Source of the DNA: Azolla caroliniana
Taxonomy: Eukaryota > Polypodiophyta
Reading direction: 5' to 3'
Length of the DNA stretch: 64,000 nucleotides
NCBI GenBank assembly: GCA_043228905.1
Contig: JBHGNT010000010.1
Location: 1,364,001-1,428,000, forward strand
Shown: positions 12,690-22,949 of the stretch, piece after piece
How the letters are laid out: each line of letters starts with the position of its first letter
Position numbering within the stretch: position 1 is the first letter of the stretch
Notes under the pieces: model-generated
Database searches by the model: none
The model's input: only the letters and a program-made list of their open reading frames with translations
Told to the model about the DNA's origin: nothing
Position numbers and translations under genes: made by a program

Positions 12690-14288
12690 ACCGGTGGAGA
12701 ACCCGACACAACCAGTTGCACACAATGTGAAAAAGGGAAAGAAACTTCTTTTCCACGAGGATAATAGGGAACAACCATCTGATGAGGTTAGCCAAAAAAA
12801 GATGGTTGCAGCAACTAGTGGGGAGGACCTACCTGCCCGTGATTTGACAAACAATGAGTAGTGCATGCAATATATCGACTCGAAAAAGAAGGTTTTGTTA
12901 TATATACCGCAAAAAGAAGGGGGACGGTCAACTTGATAAAGAGAGACCCTTTAGTTATGGCCGTATCTTACAACTTGACTACGAAGACCACGATTCCCTC
13001 AATCTAATCATAATGGTGGAGTGCTCAGAGGGACTCCGAAAAATGTTCCTGTCTGAAGATTTTAAGGATTCTTGTGGTTCCGAATCTTTTAAACTCACCA
13101 TCGAGACTTCACAAAATTTGATAATAACATTAAGACCATATATACAAGACCATGTAACTCTAAGGGATGCCTCTCCATCCCCAGTAAAGGCCCCAAAAAA
13201 TGTCTCAAAGTTGCAATCGAGACCGGCAAAGAAAAAGATGACAAAGTTGTTAAACTTTGAATCGTCAAGCTCAATTGATGATGAGCAAACTCGGGCGACA
13301 CCAGGTGTTGAGCTAGCATCTGGTGTTTTGTCTTCTCAGCAGAATAAGATTCGAAGAGAGTTCATGCAAAAGAAATTGGTGAGAAAAAGTCAAGTCTTCA
13401 ATTTTTCCTATAACACACATTCATAGGCCACCACTAGATGTTAATACAGGACGAAGACCAGTTGACATTAGAGAGCCACATCAAATGCATGTTCAAAATC
13501 TCAAGAAGAAAAGGAAAATAAATCCACATGCGACAGTTGTACCGTTTATCGTAATGGTGGATCCTGACGAATGTTCCTCAGGTGAGTATTTTGATGTGAC
13601 TCGAAAGCACGATCAATACAATTACTTTGTAATTGGTCGATCACATTTGGTTGAAGCACGACGACAACTTGTAAGAGAGCACCCAATCACTTTCTTCTTC
13701 AAGTATGTCGAGTGCAAAATATATGTGCGTCTCACAACTGAAGTGGCAAAACTCTTGGTATGGGACCACAACAATGACAATGATTACCAACAGAAAATGT
13801 TGTCCATCGAGCGGATAAGGTTCTTCCATCATGAGTACTTGGACGTCAAACAAAAGTTCGGTGTAAAGCTACACCCTGGACTACGACGTCAATGTCTTCA
13901 TGAGGTAGGCATTGTTGTTGACCATAATGTTAAGTCAGATGATCTTCACAAGTATGAGTCATTGTTTCAACTAGCCTTTAGAGATGGGGAAGTCTAGGAC
14001 CTTCAAGATCAAAAATTTTCAATGTGGGAGAATAAGAAGGTCAAGGGTCAATGACAAAAGAAATGTGTAGTAGACCCCTAACTTGAATTGAAATCACAAG
14101 CGGCGAAGAAAATCGACTTGACAATTGAAGAAGCGGCCAATGACATGAAGTTGTCTTTGTGGAGAGCAATGCAAGGCATTAAGGATGAGCAACTTTTGGT
14201 GTTAGTGTTGTCAAAGGTTGTGGCGAAAGAATTGAGCCTCGAAGAGATGGTCACTGAGATCAACAAGTTTGCACACATAGTTAAATGA
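12690..14288 (+). pseudogene. ParB-like domain half of a ParB-DNA methyltransferase gene
   Basis: A plus-strand reading region with breaks. From about 12690 an N-terminal polar part (VAHNVKKGKKLLFHED) runs through a TAG near 12861 and a shift into 12950-13426. The segment 13485-13997 resembles ParB/sulfiredoxin-type domains: VVPFIVMVDPDE, then YNYFVIGRSHLVEARRQLV (a G-x-x-H-x-x-E-A form of the ParB nucleotide-binding motif), then a KYVECKIYV strand, ending in a helical region. 14052-14288 adds a helical segment (IDLTIEEAANDMKLSLWRAM). In phages and plasmids ParB-like domains often accompany DNA methylases, which fits the domain that follows at 14352. The family in plants is not one I can name. 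Frame breaks make this copy non-functional. Confidence 0.5.
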
Positions 14289-14351
14289 AACAGTTATGGT
14301 TTTATATAAAGTTCTAATTTCTATTAGTGATTTCACAACCATAAGTTATAT

Positions 14352-15812
14352 ATGAAGATCCTAGAAGTTATGATCAAACAACTTGGATGTATAAGTTGGG
14401 AAGAAGTGACTAGGGATTATCCTCTGACGTCTTCATATAAGGCGTTATCTGAGTATTTTATTGCATTCAAGGATTGGGTTAGTATTCGTCTTTATAATAA
14501 TGTTTTCTCAATATGTAGATGTTGTGTATTAATACTTGATGCCTTATTGTCTCTATTAGAAACTTTGTCGTTGCAAACCCGTGGCGTAAAACCAGGAGAA
14601 GTCAAGGATATACACGACTTTCCAACTTCCTTCCTTGCACATCTCGAGAGAGCCAGAAAAGTAAAAGATCGTTGTTTAGTCAAGGCATATGAAATTGAAG
14701 AGGATGGCTCCTTCAAAAAATTTAGCCACAAGAAAGACATTACAAAATATCTCTACTATAATGTGATATGTGGTGATGTCATAGAGATGATCCAGAAAGT
14801 ACCAAAGAAAGAATATGTACACTATTGATTGCATATATACCTTATGGATTTCGAATGGTTGGATCATCATACGACGATGAACCTTTCAGGTTAAAAAAAT
14901 TAGTAAAAATGGTTAAAGATTTTGCTAAACTGACAACTGCATCCTTGTGGAGGATAGTTGTGTTTCATAGTATGGACCAAGGGTACTTGGTAGCTCAAGC
15001 GTTGAGATCTCATTGGCACGGCATCAAGAACCTTACTTGATAAGGATTATTTATAAGTCTCATTCACCATACTTTCGTTCTTAATTTATAAAATCTATTC
15101 TTAACTCACCCACTATTTGTTATATGATAAAAACCAACGTCAATAAAGGACCGACCTTTCGGTTCGTAAATGCAATTGAGTACATTACGGTTGGCTACTT
15201 CGACGAAATAAAGAAACAAAGAATCAAGGAGCATTCTAATGAAGTTGGAGGTTCAAACCTGCTGGTATATCCAGCAGTCACACGAAAATTGCGACATGTC
15301 ACCAAGACAGAATGGGGACTTGTCAACCCATACCAAAAACCTCAACGACTTATGATGCGCTTGATCGAAATGTTCTCAATAGAAGGAGATTGGATATTAG
15401 ACCAATTTTCAGCATAGGTATTCTTCTAATTGGGTTTAGGTTGTTGATATAATCAATACTGATTCTTATGGTTCGATAACTAAGTCTTATTGCCCATTTC
15501 TTTACAGGTACAACGTTTGCATGCGCATTGAAGATCTTTAGAAATACGGTAGCATTGGAGAAGGACGAGGAGCCGGTTATATTTATAAATATGAGGATTA
15601 CGACTATGTGGGAATACCCAAACTAGGACGAGGAGGTCGGTGCAAAGCACATCGCTGATATGAAAAGGTTTCAACCGGCTTCCCGAGAGCCTATTCCTCT
15701 GTTAGTTGGGGAACTGGTGGAGCTAATTGAGCTTTATGATGAGCTTATAGAAGATCTTACGGTTTCTCGGCTAACAACCACTCTCTCTCTTGGGGAATGT
15801 GAAGACTCATAG
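14352..15812 (+). pseudogene. DNA N6/N4-methyltransferase half of the same gene, with introns
   Basis: Exon pieces run 14352 to about 14475, 14570-14826, 14825-15038, 15124-15416 and 15510-15812. The catalytic IPYGF stretch near 14838 corresponds to the DPPY motif. NPYQKPQRLMMRLIE followed by EGDWILDQFSA and, across an intron, GTTFACALK..RNTVALEKD matches the SAM-binding DxFxGxGTT region of N6_N4 methylases. The last intron has clear borders (GTATTC at 15417, TTTCTTTACAG before 15511). Others are confirmed by the inverted copy at 18552-19545. The motif order (catalytic before SAM-binding) is that of the beta class. Role would be methylation of adenine or cytosine in DNA. Stop codons, a shift at 14826 and a lost aspartate in front of IPYG indicate a dead copy. 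Confidence 0.65.
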
Positions 15813-16778
15813 TCATGGGGAATATGTAACTCATTAGTTATGTGTCGTAGAATATGATTCTATGACACATAGTTAATGTGTTGAGAGTAGTGGTGTGATT
15901 CTTGAACTTTGAGTAATCATAGATTCTCAAAAGGTTTGTTCACACGTTGTGCTATGTTGAGCTTGATTCTCAACATTTATATCCATTATTCTTGAGGTGA
16001 TATCTATCTGGGATAAAAACAAATTTCCATGAACAAGAGAGAAAACTAGAACTCACCCGATTGAAGAGGTCGAAGATGAAGAAGACAATAGAAGACCTGC
16101 AATGTATGTTGAGTATGTGGATGCCGATAACACAAGATTCCTTATTTCTATCGTTGCTTCTCGTACAGACTACCAAATTTAACTTGCTATATCTCGTTAC
16201 GAAGCTCTAATTGAGGTGTTTCTAACGCATGTCTTTGTGCCCAATTCCGTTGCCGATAGAGAACGCAACAATAAAAACACTAGGTTGGTTAAGCAAACTG
16301 TGAGGATCCAAGCTTCGTGGTTTTCAACAAGCCTCCCATATGATCAATGGCTATGCCACCTCTTGTTGATGAGGGGCACTTGTGCAACTTTGAGCTTCCT
16401 TGACCAAATAACCAAATTGATTCCCAACTTCTTTCCTCCATGCTTGCTTGACACCTTATCCTAGTTCAATGAAGGAAAAGACGATCCCAAAACAAAAACA
16501 AAAGAAGATGAAGGTGAGGTGATGCAAACTCCTCTCTCACACTCTAAAGTCTCCCAACCCTAAACTCCAAGTAGGAAGAAGAATCTCACTAACGTCTAAA
16601 ATCCCAAAAAATTTAGAAGAAGAAAATACTCAAAACCCTAAATCCAAAAATGGTTCATTCCCTCTATGGCGATCCTTTGTCCCCCTTTTTCTTTATTTTT
16701 TCCCTTTTGTATGTAGGAATATATTTCATAATGTGTTGAATCTTCATATGGGCATGGATTATGCATGACACCACCGTC
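15813..16778. other. No gene recognised
   Basis: Downstream flank of the methyltransferase relic. It contains an imperfect repeat around TATGTGTCGTAGAATATGATTCTATGACACATA (about 15840-15873, an inverted repeat). The 82-codon frame at 16216-16464 has no recognisable motif. Confidence 0.4.
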
Positions 16779-17043
16779 AAGAATTGATAATGGTGCAATT
16801 AGATTTGAAGAGAGCTTATGATAATGTTAATTAGTCCTTTGTTTCTAGTTTAATGCATACAATGGGTTGTGGATCACGTAGGTCTCGTGTCATATTTTTA
16901 TTATGACAAGATGTGGTGTCCCAAGCAATGCTTAATGGAGGAATTACATCAGATATTGCCCTCACGAGATATGTTTGTCAAGGATTCCCACTTATCTCAT
17001 TGTTGTTTGTTATTGCTACTCATCCCTTGTTATTGACATATAC
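16779..17043 (+). pseudogene. LINE reverse-transcriptase fragment
   Basis: One frame with two stops reads VQLDLKRAYDNVN, then VSQAMLNGGITSD, then CQGFPLISLLFVIATHP. These are RT motif A (D-x-x-R/K-A-Y-D) and the QGxPLSP-like motif of plant L1 LINEs in the right spacing. Flanks give no further ORF2, so this is a short 5'- and 3'-truncated piece, unrelated in strand to the LINE at 4100-9790. Confidence 0.65.
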
Positions 17044-17339
17044 GATCTTCCAACTAATGACAACTTAACAAGATCAAACATTGTCTTTACAAGTGACTAC
17101 TAATCTCTTATATCATCGCTTCGTTGAATTTGTTTGATGGCTATAATTGAGCGTTGAACAAGAAGGGAAAGTATATAGTTTTAATTATGGATGCTGGCAT
17201 ATCTTAAAACGAAGTTGGCATTCTAAGTTGGCACTTGACTTCATTTAGAGAGTTTTGATTGGGGGTTTTAACTTTAGATTAGATATAAATTACATGGACT
17301 AGTAACAGGTAATTGCTTCTTTTACAGTAATCATTGTTT

Positions 17340-17579
17340 CATACAACGATCAATTACAGGATTTCTTCTCCATCCCCTAGCTCAAGATTCTGTTCAGATC
17401 CACGCATTCACACAGCTCTGCTTCCATTGCGGAGGATCCATCTTCTTCTCAAGTGTAGGGAAGAGCGGATTCATTTCCTAGAAGATCTCTCAGACATTGG
17501 TCAAAAGCTCTAATCTCGGCAAGATCTGCGATCTTCACATTTGGTTAAGGTTTTTTTTCATTACTTATAGGTTCATGAT
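17340..17579 (+). pseudogene. Arabinose-5-phosphate isomerase relic, SIS-domain exon
   Basis: The plus frame from 17343 reads QIHAFTQ..., GGSIFFSSVGKSGFIS, a stop, then KISQTLV. This matches the SIS domain of plant arabinose-5-phosphate isomerase (KdsD/SETH3 type), where GVGKSGF is the sugar-phosphate loop. KISQTLV is followed at once by NLGKICDLHIW and a GTTAAG, which looks like a later exon end brought near by an internal deletion. The intron ending TTACTTATAG (17561-17570) precedes the next exon start GTTCATGAT (17571-17579), which the solo LTR interrupts. The enzyme makes arabinose 5-phosphate for Kdo, a pectin sugar. This copy is non-functional. Confidence 0.7.
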
Positions 17580-18346
17580 TGTTGGGAGACAGGTCCCTCC
17601 GGATGGGAAGGGAGAAGAACAGTGCCGATGAACAAACTCGGCCGAGGCCGAAACCGTATGAGGTGGACCCGGCTACGGAGAGCCGGATGATGCAGACCCG
17701 GTATGAACCGGATGAGGAGTACCCGGCTACGGAGAGCCAGATGGTGCAGACCCGGTATGAACCGGATGAGGAGGACCCGGCTACGGAGAGCCGGATAGTG
17801 CAGACCCGGTATGAACCGGATGAGGAGTACCCGGATGAGGAGTACCCGGCTACGGAGAGCCGGATGGTGTAGACCCGGTATGAACTGGATGAAGAGACAT
17901 ATTGGTAAATATGTTTCTGAGAGTCCATCGAGGATATATTTGTAAATAGCCGAAAAGTCATTTTAGTATAAATATGACTTAGGGAGAACTTTTAGTGTTG
18001 TTGTCATTCTTGTTTGAAAAAGAATAGAGAGAGCGCGTAACTGTGTACAGAGAGAGAGAGAGAGAGAGAAAGAGGTTGTTGCCTCTGTTGTAACTGCCGC
18101 CCGTGGCGAAGATCTGTGGGCACGAGGTCGTTGCCTCAGTGAACTCACTGTTGTACATTCTTACATAGTGACAGTTTGCAGCCTGTGGGCTGCCGTGGTT
18201 TTTCCCCTAGTTTGGGGTTTTCCACGTAAACCTCCTGTGTATTTTTTCTTCTTCTTTGTGTCGCGTTTTATTTCCCGTTTTCTGTGTATCATTCTAAGCT
18301 CGGTTGTGGCCGAGCATTGCGCATAAGGAGCGTTCAGTTCTCGTCA
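17580..18346 (+). mobile_element. Solo LTR, family X, copy 1
   Basis: Begins TGTTGGGAGACAGG and ends CAGTTCTCGTCA, flanked by ATGAT on both sides (17575-17579 and 18347-18351). No second LTR or internal region is attached, so it is a solo LTR left by recombination. It includes a 54-bp minisatellite (about 17664-17890), a GA run near 18050 and a TATAAATATG-type box near 17970. It interrupts the isomerase relic. Copies 2 and 3 are at 24729-25528 (inverted) and 63460-64000. Confidence 0.85.
17664..17890. repeat. 54-bp minisatellite in LTR X copy 1
   Basis: About four units, each with CCCGGCTACGGAGAGCC and GACCCGGTATGAACCGGATGAGGAG. The unit is 54 bp, a multiple of three, so several frames stay open without coding for anything. 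Confidence 0.85.
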
Positions 18347-18548
18347 ATGATGTGATGAGGAAAGAGGATGGGGTGCCAATTTGTAAAGAAGATGACCTTA
18401 TAATGGAACAACTTGTGGAACTTACTATCAAAGGATGTGGTTGCTTGATTGTGGTGGATGAGTATCACCATCTTATTGGTACCTTCACTGATGGTGACCT
18501 TCGTCAAACTCTTAAATCCTATAGTGAAAAGATCTTCCAGGTCACCAA
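18347..18548 (+). pseudogene. Arabinose-5-phosphate isomerase relic, CBS-domain exon
   Basis: After the LTR the frame continues [13 protein letters not shown]..., [21 protein letters not shown] and [15 protein letters not shown]. That is the first CBS domain of KdsD/SETH3-type isomerases, which sits behind the SIS domain. With 17571-17579 it restores VHDVMRK at the exon start. The exon is cut near 18545-18551, where sequence changes to the inverted methyltransferase copy at a few bases of shared sequence (GGTCACC). The open frame (18304-18576) only appears intact because it begins in the LTR and ends past the junction. Confidence 0.75.
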
Positions 18549-19545
18549 AGTCCAATATCCAATCCCCTTCTCTTGAGAACCTCTCGATAAGGCACATCAT
18601 CAAACGTTGGGGCTTTTGGTAAGGATTGACAAGACCACGTTTCATTGTGGTGACATGTCTCAACTTACGAGTCACTGCTAGATACACCAGCAGATTAGAA
18701 CCCCCAACCTCATTCAAATGATCCTTTATCTGTTGTTTTCGTATTTCATCGAAATAGCCAATTGTGATGTATTTGATTCCGTTGATGAACCAAAACGTCA
18801 ATCCATTGTTCACGTTGGTCTTAATCTTGCCAAGTAAAGTTAAAAACCAAAAACCATAATAGGAATTGTATAGAAACAGTTGAAAGGCATTTAAATAATA
18901 CTTTATCAATGCAAATACAAATCTTACCAAACGAGGTTCTCGATACCATGGCATCGAGATCTCAAGGCTTGCACAAAGTCCTTGACCATTTTCTCTAACT
19001 GTTTGAACGAAAACGGTTCATCATTGTATGATGATCCTGCCATACGAAGCCCTATGGTATCTATGCTATCAAGAGTGTGTACTCTTTTTTCAACAGCTTC
19101 AGGACCATCTCTGCCACATCACCGCAATAGACGTTCTAATATAGATCTCGGGTGATATCTTTCTTGTTGCTAAATTTTTTGAAGAGGCCATCATCTTCAA
19201 CGTCGTACGCCTTTATGAGGCATCAGTCCTTTTCTTTTCGGGCCCTCTCGAGATGTGTGAGAAAGGATGTTAGAAAGTTGTGAATGTCTTTAACTTCACC
19301 AGGTTTTTTGCTACGACGTGGTTTCTACATATACCAAGCAATATAAAGATTAGTTACTTAATATCATTACTATACAATGTACTAAAATGAAAAATAAGCT
19401 TACCTAATCCTTAAACACAATGAAATATTCCGACAAAGCCTTGTACGAAGATGTTGTTGGATAGTCCTAGGAACAAGCAACCTAGTTGTTTCGTCATCAC
19501 CTCTTGGATTTTCATGTAAACCTTATGACGAAAGAAACAAAAGCA
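18549..19545 (-). pseudogene. Inverted partial copy of the DNA methyltransferase gene
   Basis: Minus-strand homologue of 14300-15410. The exon IKTNVNNGLTFWFINGIKYITIGYF...NPYQKPQRLMM...EGDWILD matches the plus copy closely. Introns here keep clean borders: GTAAGC...ATATGTAG (about 19404-19325) and GTAAGA...TTGGCAAG (about 18925-18828). The catalytic segment reads IA-stop-IP-stop-GF, and about 24 codons present in the plus copy between KDF and QALRS are missing. The piece ends at EGDWILD where it meets the isomerase relic. It supports the intron positions of the family but is itself dead. Confidence 0.65.
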
Positions 19546-20419
19546 AATGTTTCATCATCATCACCTCATGAAAGTAACGATGTCAGCTTATAACACTCAG
19601 AAATGTATATTTTTGCATGTAGATGTAACAAATTCATTTTTCTAAGAACTCAAGTGATATAAAAGTTATAATTATTTTGAACCATAAAATCCTTCAATTG
19701 TTGTTGATCTAGAAAACCATTAGTTCTCATTTTCTGCACACATTTGTGATGTCACTTTTCGAATTTGTCCCAAATTTACATATTTTCAATATTTTAAAAT
19801 GGTGGAATTTTGAGCTTTTTAAACATCTTTTTGAGAATATGTGACACTGGTATCAATGTGTTTCGTGAAGTGGATGTAAAAACCATAAAAACTTAGGGAA
19901 TATTCCTTATCCTTCGAAATATGTGACCCTATAAGCTGGTTCCAACAACATTTGACAAATGATGTAGTAGGTTGATCGATAACACTTTGGCCAAATGTTG
20001 CCCAAGGTTCTAAAGCATAGGGAATCAACCCTTACATTAGCATGTGGGATGCAAGGTCAATTGTACATCATTTATTTCACTAGAGAGCATGTAGAGAAAT
20101 GTCAATAACAATGGAGATCTCAAGTACTATGACATGAGTTGGCATATGGATTAGAAAATTACCAAATTATGGAGATAATGGCTAGCCATGTTTAATCCAA
20201 CTGAGGACACCCCAATACACTTGTTAAACTTTATCATAATGTCATTTTACCACACCAACTAACCTTAGAGAGGAATTTCAATTTCCATGATCCACGAGAC
20301 ACATAAAACTAAAAGTTTGTGTTCGAGTTGGATGGAAGGTATAGAAATTGGATTAGAAGGTTGGACGTGATAAACTTACTTGATGATGCATCAATAGATT
20401 TCTCTATGAATGAGGCACT
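19546..20419. other. No gene recognised
   Basis: AT-rich DNA between the inverted methyltransferase copy and the Copia LTR. A 69-codon minus frame at 20028-19819 has no motif I know. The five bases before the LTR are GCACT. Confidence 0.4.
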
Positions 20420-20712
20420 TGTTGGCATAAAAGGTCGACTCCTTCCAATTTGTATCCTAGTGTGAACTTGTCTAAAGAGTTAGTGCTTAGTATATAAGCA
20501 ATAACCTAACGTTGTAAAGAGAGACCTCTTGATCATTCTTGCAAAGTGCGTCTCTAAGAGAGAGAGAGAGAGAACGAATGCAATAACAAAGCTTCCATTA
20601 AAAGCTTAAATCATGTCTATCTTCTGTTTATTCTCTTGCCCTCCTTCTATGTTGTTTGTTGAACACTACGACAGATCCTCACACATACGTTTCCGCACAT
20701 ATTAGATCCTCA
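20420..20712 (+). repeat. 5' LTR of Copia B
   Basis: Starts TGTTGGCATAAAAGG and ends ATTAGATCCTCA just before the primer site. A TATATAAG box lies near 20490. The first 130 bp match 25954-26080, which fixes the LTR start. Confidence 0.85.
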
Positions 20713-20714
20713 AC

Positions 20715-20726
20715 TGGTATCAGAGC
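20715..20726 (+). promoter_or_regulatory. Primer-binding site (initiator tRNA-Met)
   Basis: TGGTATCAGAGC, the standard plant Copia primer site, two bases after the LTR. Confidence 0.9.
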
Positions 20727-20811
20727 GATCCGGAGCTCGGCGGCAACAAACAACAGAAAAAGTTGAAAGGAAAAAGACCAAGTCAATAAAATCTCACTTT
20801 CAAAGAAGAAC

Positions 20812-21574
20812 ATGGCTTCAACATTCGGAACATGAGTTGAAATCAGAAAATTTGATGGCAAAAACTCTCCCTTATGGAAGGAGATGATGCAGGATGTGTT
20901 GATCATCAGAAGACAAGTTGAAGTCATTCAACACAGTGAAAAACCTTCCTCGATGACTACCGAAGAATGGAGATCTACAAACGAAATCGCACGCTTCACC
21001 ATCCGAATGCATATGACCAAAAACGTCTACTTCAATATGGAAAAATAGACGACAATGTTCTCGTTGTGGGAGAAGCTACAAGCCATCTACGATAAAAAGT
21101 CCTCATCTTCAAAATTGGTCTTGATCAAACAACTGTTCAACATGAAGATGAGAGAGACTGATCCCGCTACCTCCCACATCTACACCTTCAACCGGGTGTT
21201 GTTAGAACTCTCCTCACAAGGGATCAACTTCGAAGAAGAAGTGAAAGTCCTTGCCCTTCTATTGAGCTTCCTGGCGAGTTGGGAGGTGTTCTGCACGACC
21301 AACACCAATAGACGACCGATCCTAAATCTGGATGAGACGATCGGTGAAGTTCTCACCGAGGACATTCGGTGAAAATCGATGGGACTCACCATCAACAAGT
21401 CGACATAAGCATATCACTCAACCGAGTCAATCGAGAAAACAAGCCGACAAAACCGGTCGGAACACCAACCGATCAAGAACGAGGGGAGACAGATAGCGGT
21501 CAAAGTCGAAAACGGGCCGATCAAGCAAATTCTGCACACATTGCAGAAAAGCTAGCCACAATGCTTCCGATTGT
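20812..21574 (+). pseudogene. Copia B gag
   Basis: From ATG 20812, VEIRKFDGKNSPLWKEMMQD is the usual Copia Gag (UBN2-like) start, interrupted by a TGA. The longest open piece is 21055-21372 (LWEKLQAIYDKKS...). A CCHC zinc knuckle CTHCRKASHNASDC (C-x2-C-x4-H-x4-C) is intact at about 21533-21574. It would form the particle and bind RNA. Confidence 0.8.
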
Positions 21575-21715
21575 TGGTCGATCAAGAGGAAAGAGAGTGG
21601 TCAGTGATCTGAGTGAAATTGAGGACGACCCGACTCAGACCACTCTCCAGTCGGCAATCAAATCAACGTTGTCGACACCCGATTTGGAGAAATTCTCTCC
21701 TTAGAGGATTCAGTT

Positions 21716-22949
21716 ATGGGAGAAGTCCTCTACAATGCACAAGATGCACACACGTGGCTACTGGATTCCGGTGCGACATTTCACGTGACCCCAAACATCG
21801 AATGGTTTTCGAACTATTCAGCTAATGCCAACGGCACAGTCCGACTAGGCAATGGGCAAGAGTGCAGAATCACAAGGATCGGAGAGGTTCCCATCTGATT
21901 TTGCCCAATGGCAACACAATAATCATGCACCAAGTCCGACACGTACCTGATCTAAAAAGAAGTCTGGTCTCCATCAGCGTGCTAGCCGAAGACGGGTACT
22001 GAACGACTCTCAGTGAGTCAACATGGAAGATCCACCGTGGAAATCTGAATATTAGAAGCAGGCACAAGTACAACAACTTGTACCCGATGATGGCGATCAA
22101 TCCAGAAGGGGTCGTGAATGTAGTTGAAAAGACCGACCCGAACTTATGGCATGGATGACTCGGCCATATGTCTCAAGCCGGACTCGATCGGTTGATGGCG
22201 GTTGGCTACATCCCTAAACTCCAAGCAAAGACGGACTTCTGCGAGCATTGTCGATACGGGATGAGTCCGCACTCTCTCCACTACGAGACGGTACGACAGA
22301 CCCTAGAGCTCATGCACACAGATATATGTGGGCCTATGCTAGAGCGATCATTAGGAGGCTGCCGGTACTTCATCACATTTGTAGATGATTGTACATGGAA
22401 GGTCTAGGCCTACTCCATCAGGTCCAAAGACGAAGCTCTCCGGGTCGTCATTTGGTAGAAATCTGAAGTTGAGAACCGGTCGGGATACACCCCCAAAGAC
22501 ACTCTGATCCGACAACAGAGTCGAATACACCTCCAAAGCCTTCAATCAATACCTGTTCGACAAAGGGATCCGGCATCAAAAAGACTGTTCCTTACACACC
22601 CATGCAGAATGGAGTGGCAGAACGGATCAACCGAACAATCCAAGAGAGGGTGACGGCAATGCTCCAGCAAACCGGACTAAAGCTGGAATTCTGGGCCGAC
22701 ACATTGCTGATGACAATCTACTTGATAAATGTATCGCCGTCGAGAGCAATAAGGCTCGAAGTGCCATGGGCACTTTGGTCAAGCAAAAGGCCGACCTATG
22801 ATAGGCTCCGTATATTCAGATGCGAAGCCTACGCGTTCATCCCCAGGGAGAAAAGGACCAAGTTGGAACCCCATGAGACGAAATGCATATTTCTCGGATA
22901 TGGAACCAATGGGGACTTTGGCTATCGGCTATGGGACCCTAAGAACTAG
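21716..22949 (+). pseudogene. Copia B protease and integrase
   Basis: WLLDSGATFHVT (about 21758) is the aspartic protease site (DSG). GAG-pre-integrase and the zinc region with FCEHCRYG follow at 22168-22290. The integrase core shows LMHTDICGPM and FVDDCTW, and NGVAERINRT near 22610 keeps the last catalytic glutamate. Stops and a shift near 22400-22560 break the core. Confidence 0.8.

Noticed and set aside
12690-15812. Bacterial or phage contamination as the source of the ParB-methylase region
   Set aside because: Introns with plant-type borders, a second inverted copy, and surrounding plant transposons argue for nuclear plant DNA.
17545-17961. Frames of 97-160 codons with 18-residue repeats (also at 25148-25630 and 63397-63978)
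   Set aside because: They follow from the 54-bp period of the LTR X minisatellite and are open on both strands.
18304-18576. A small intact CBS-domain gene
   Set aside because: The frame starts inside a solo LTR and ends past a rearrangement junction; only the middle is isomerase sequence.
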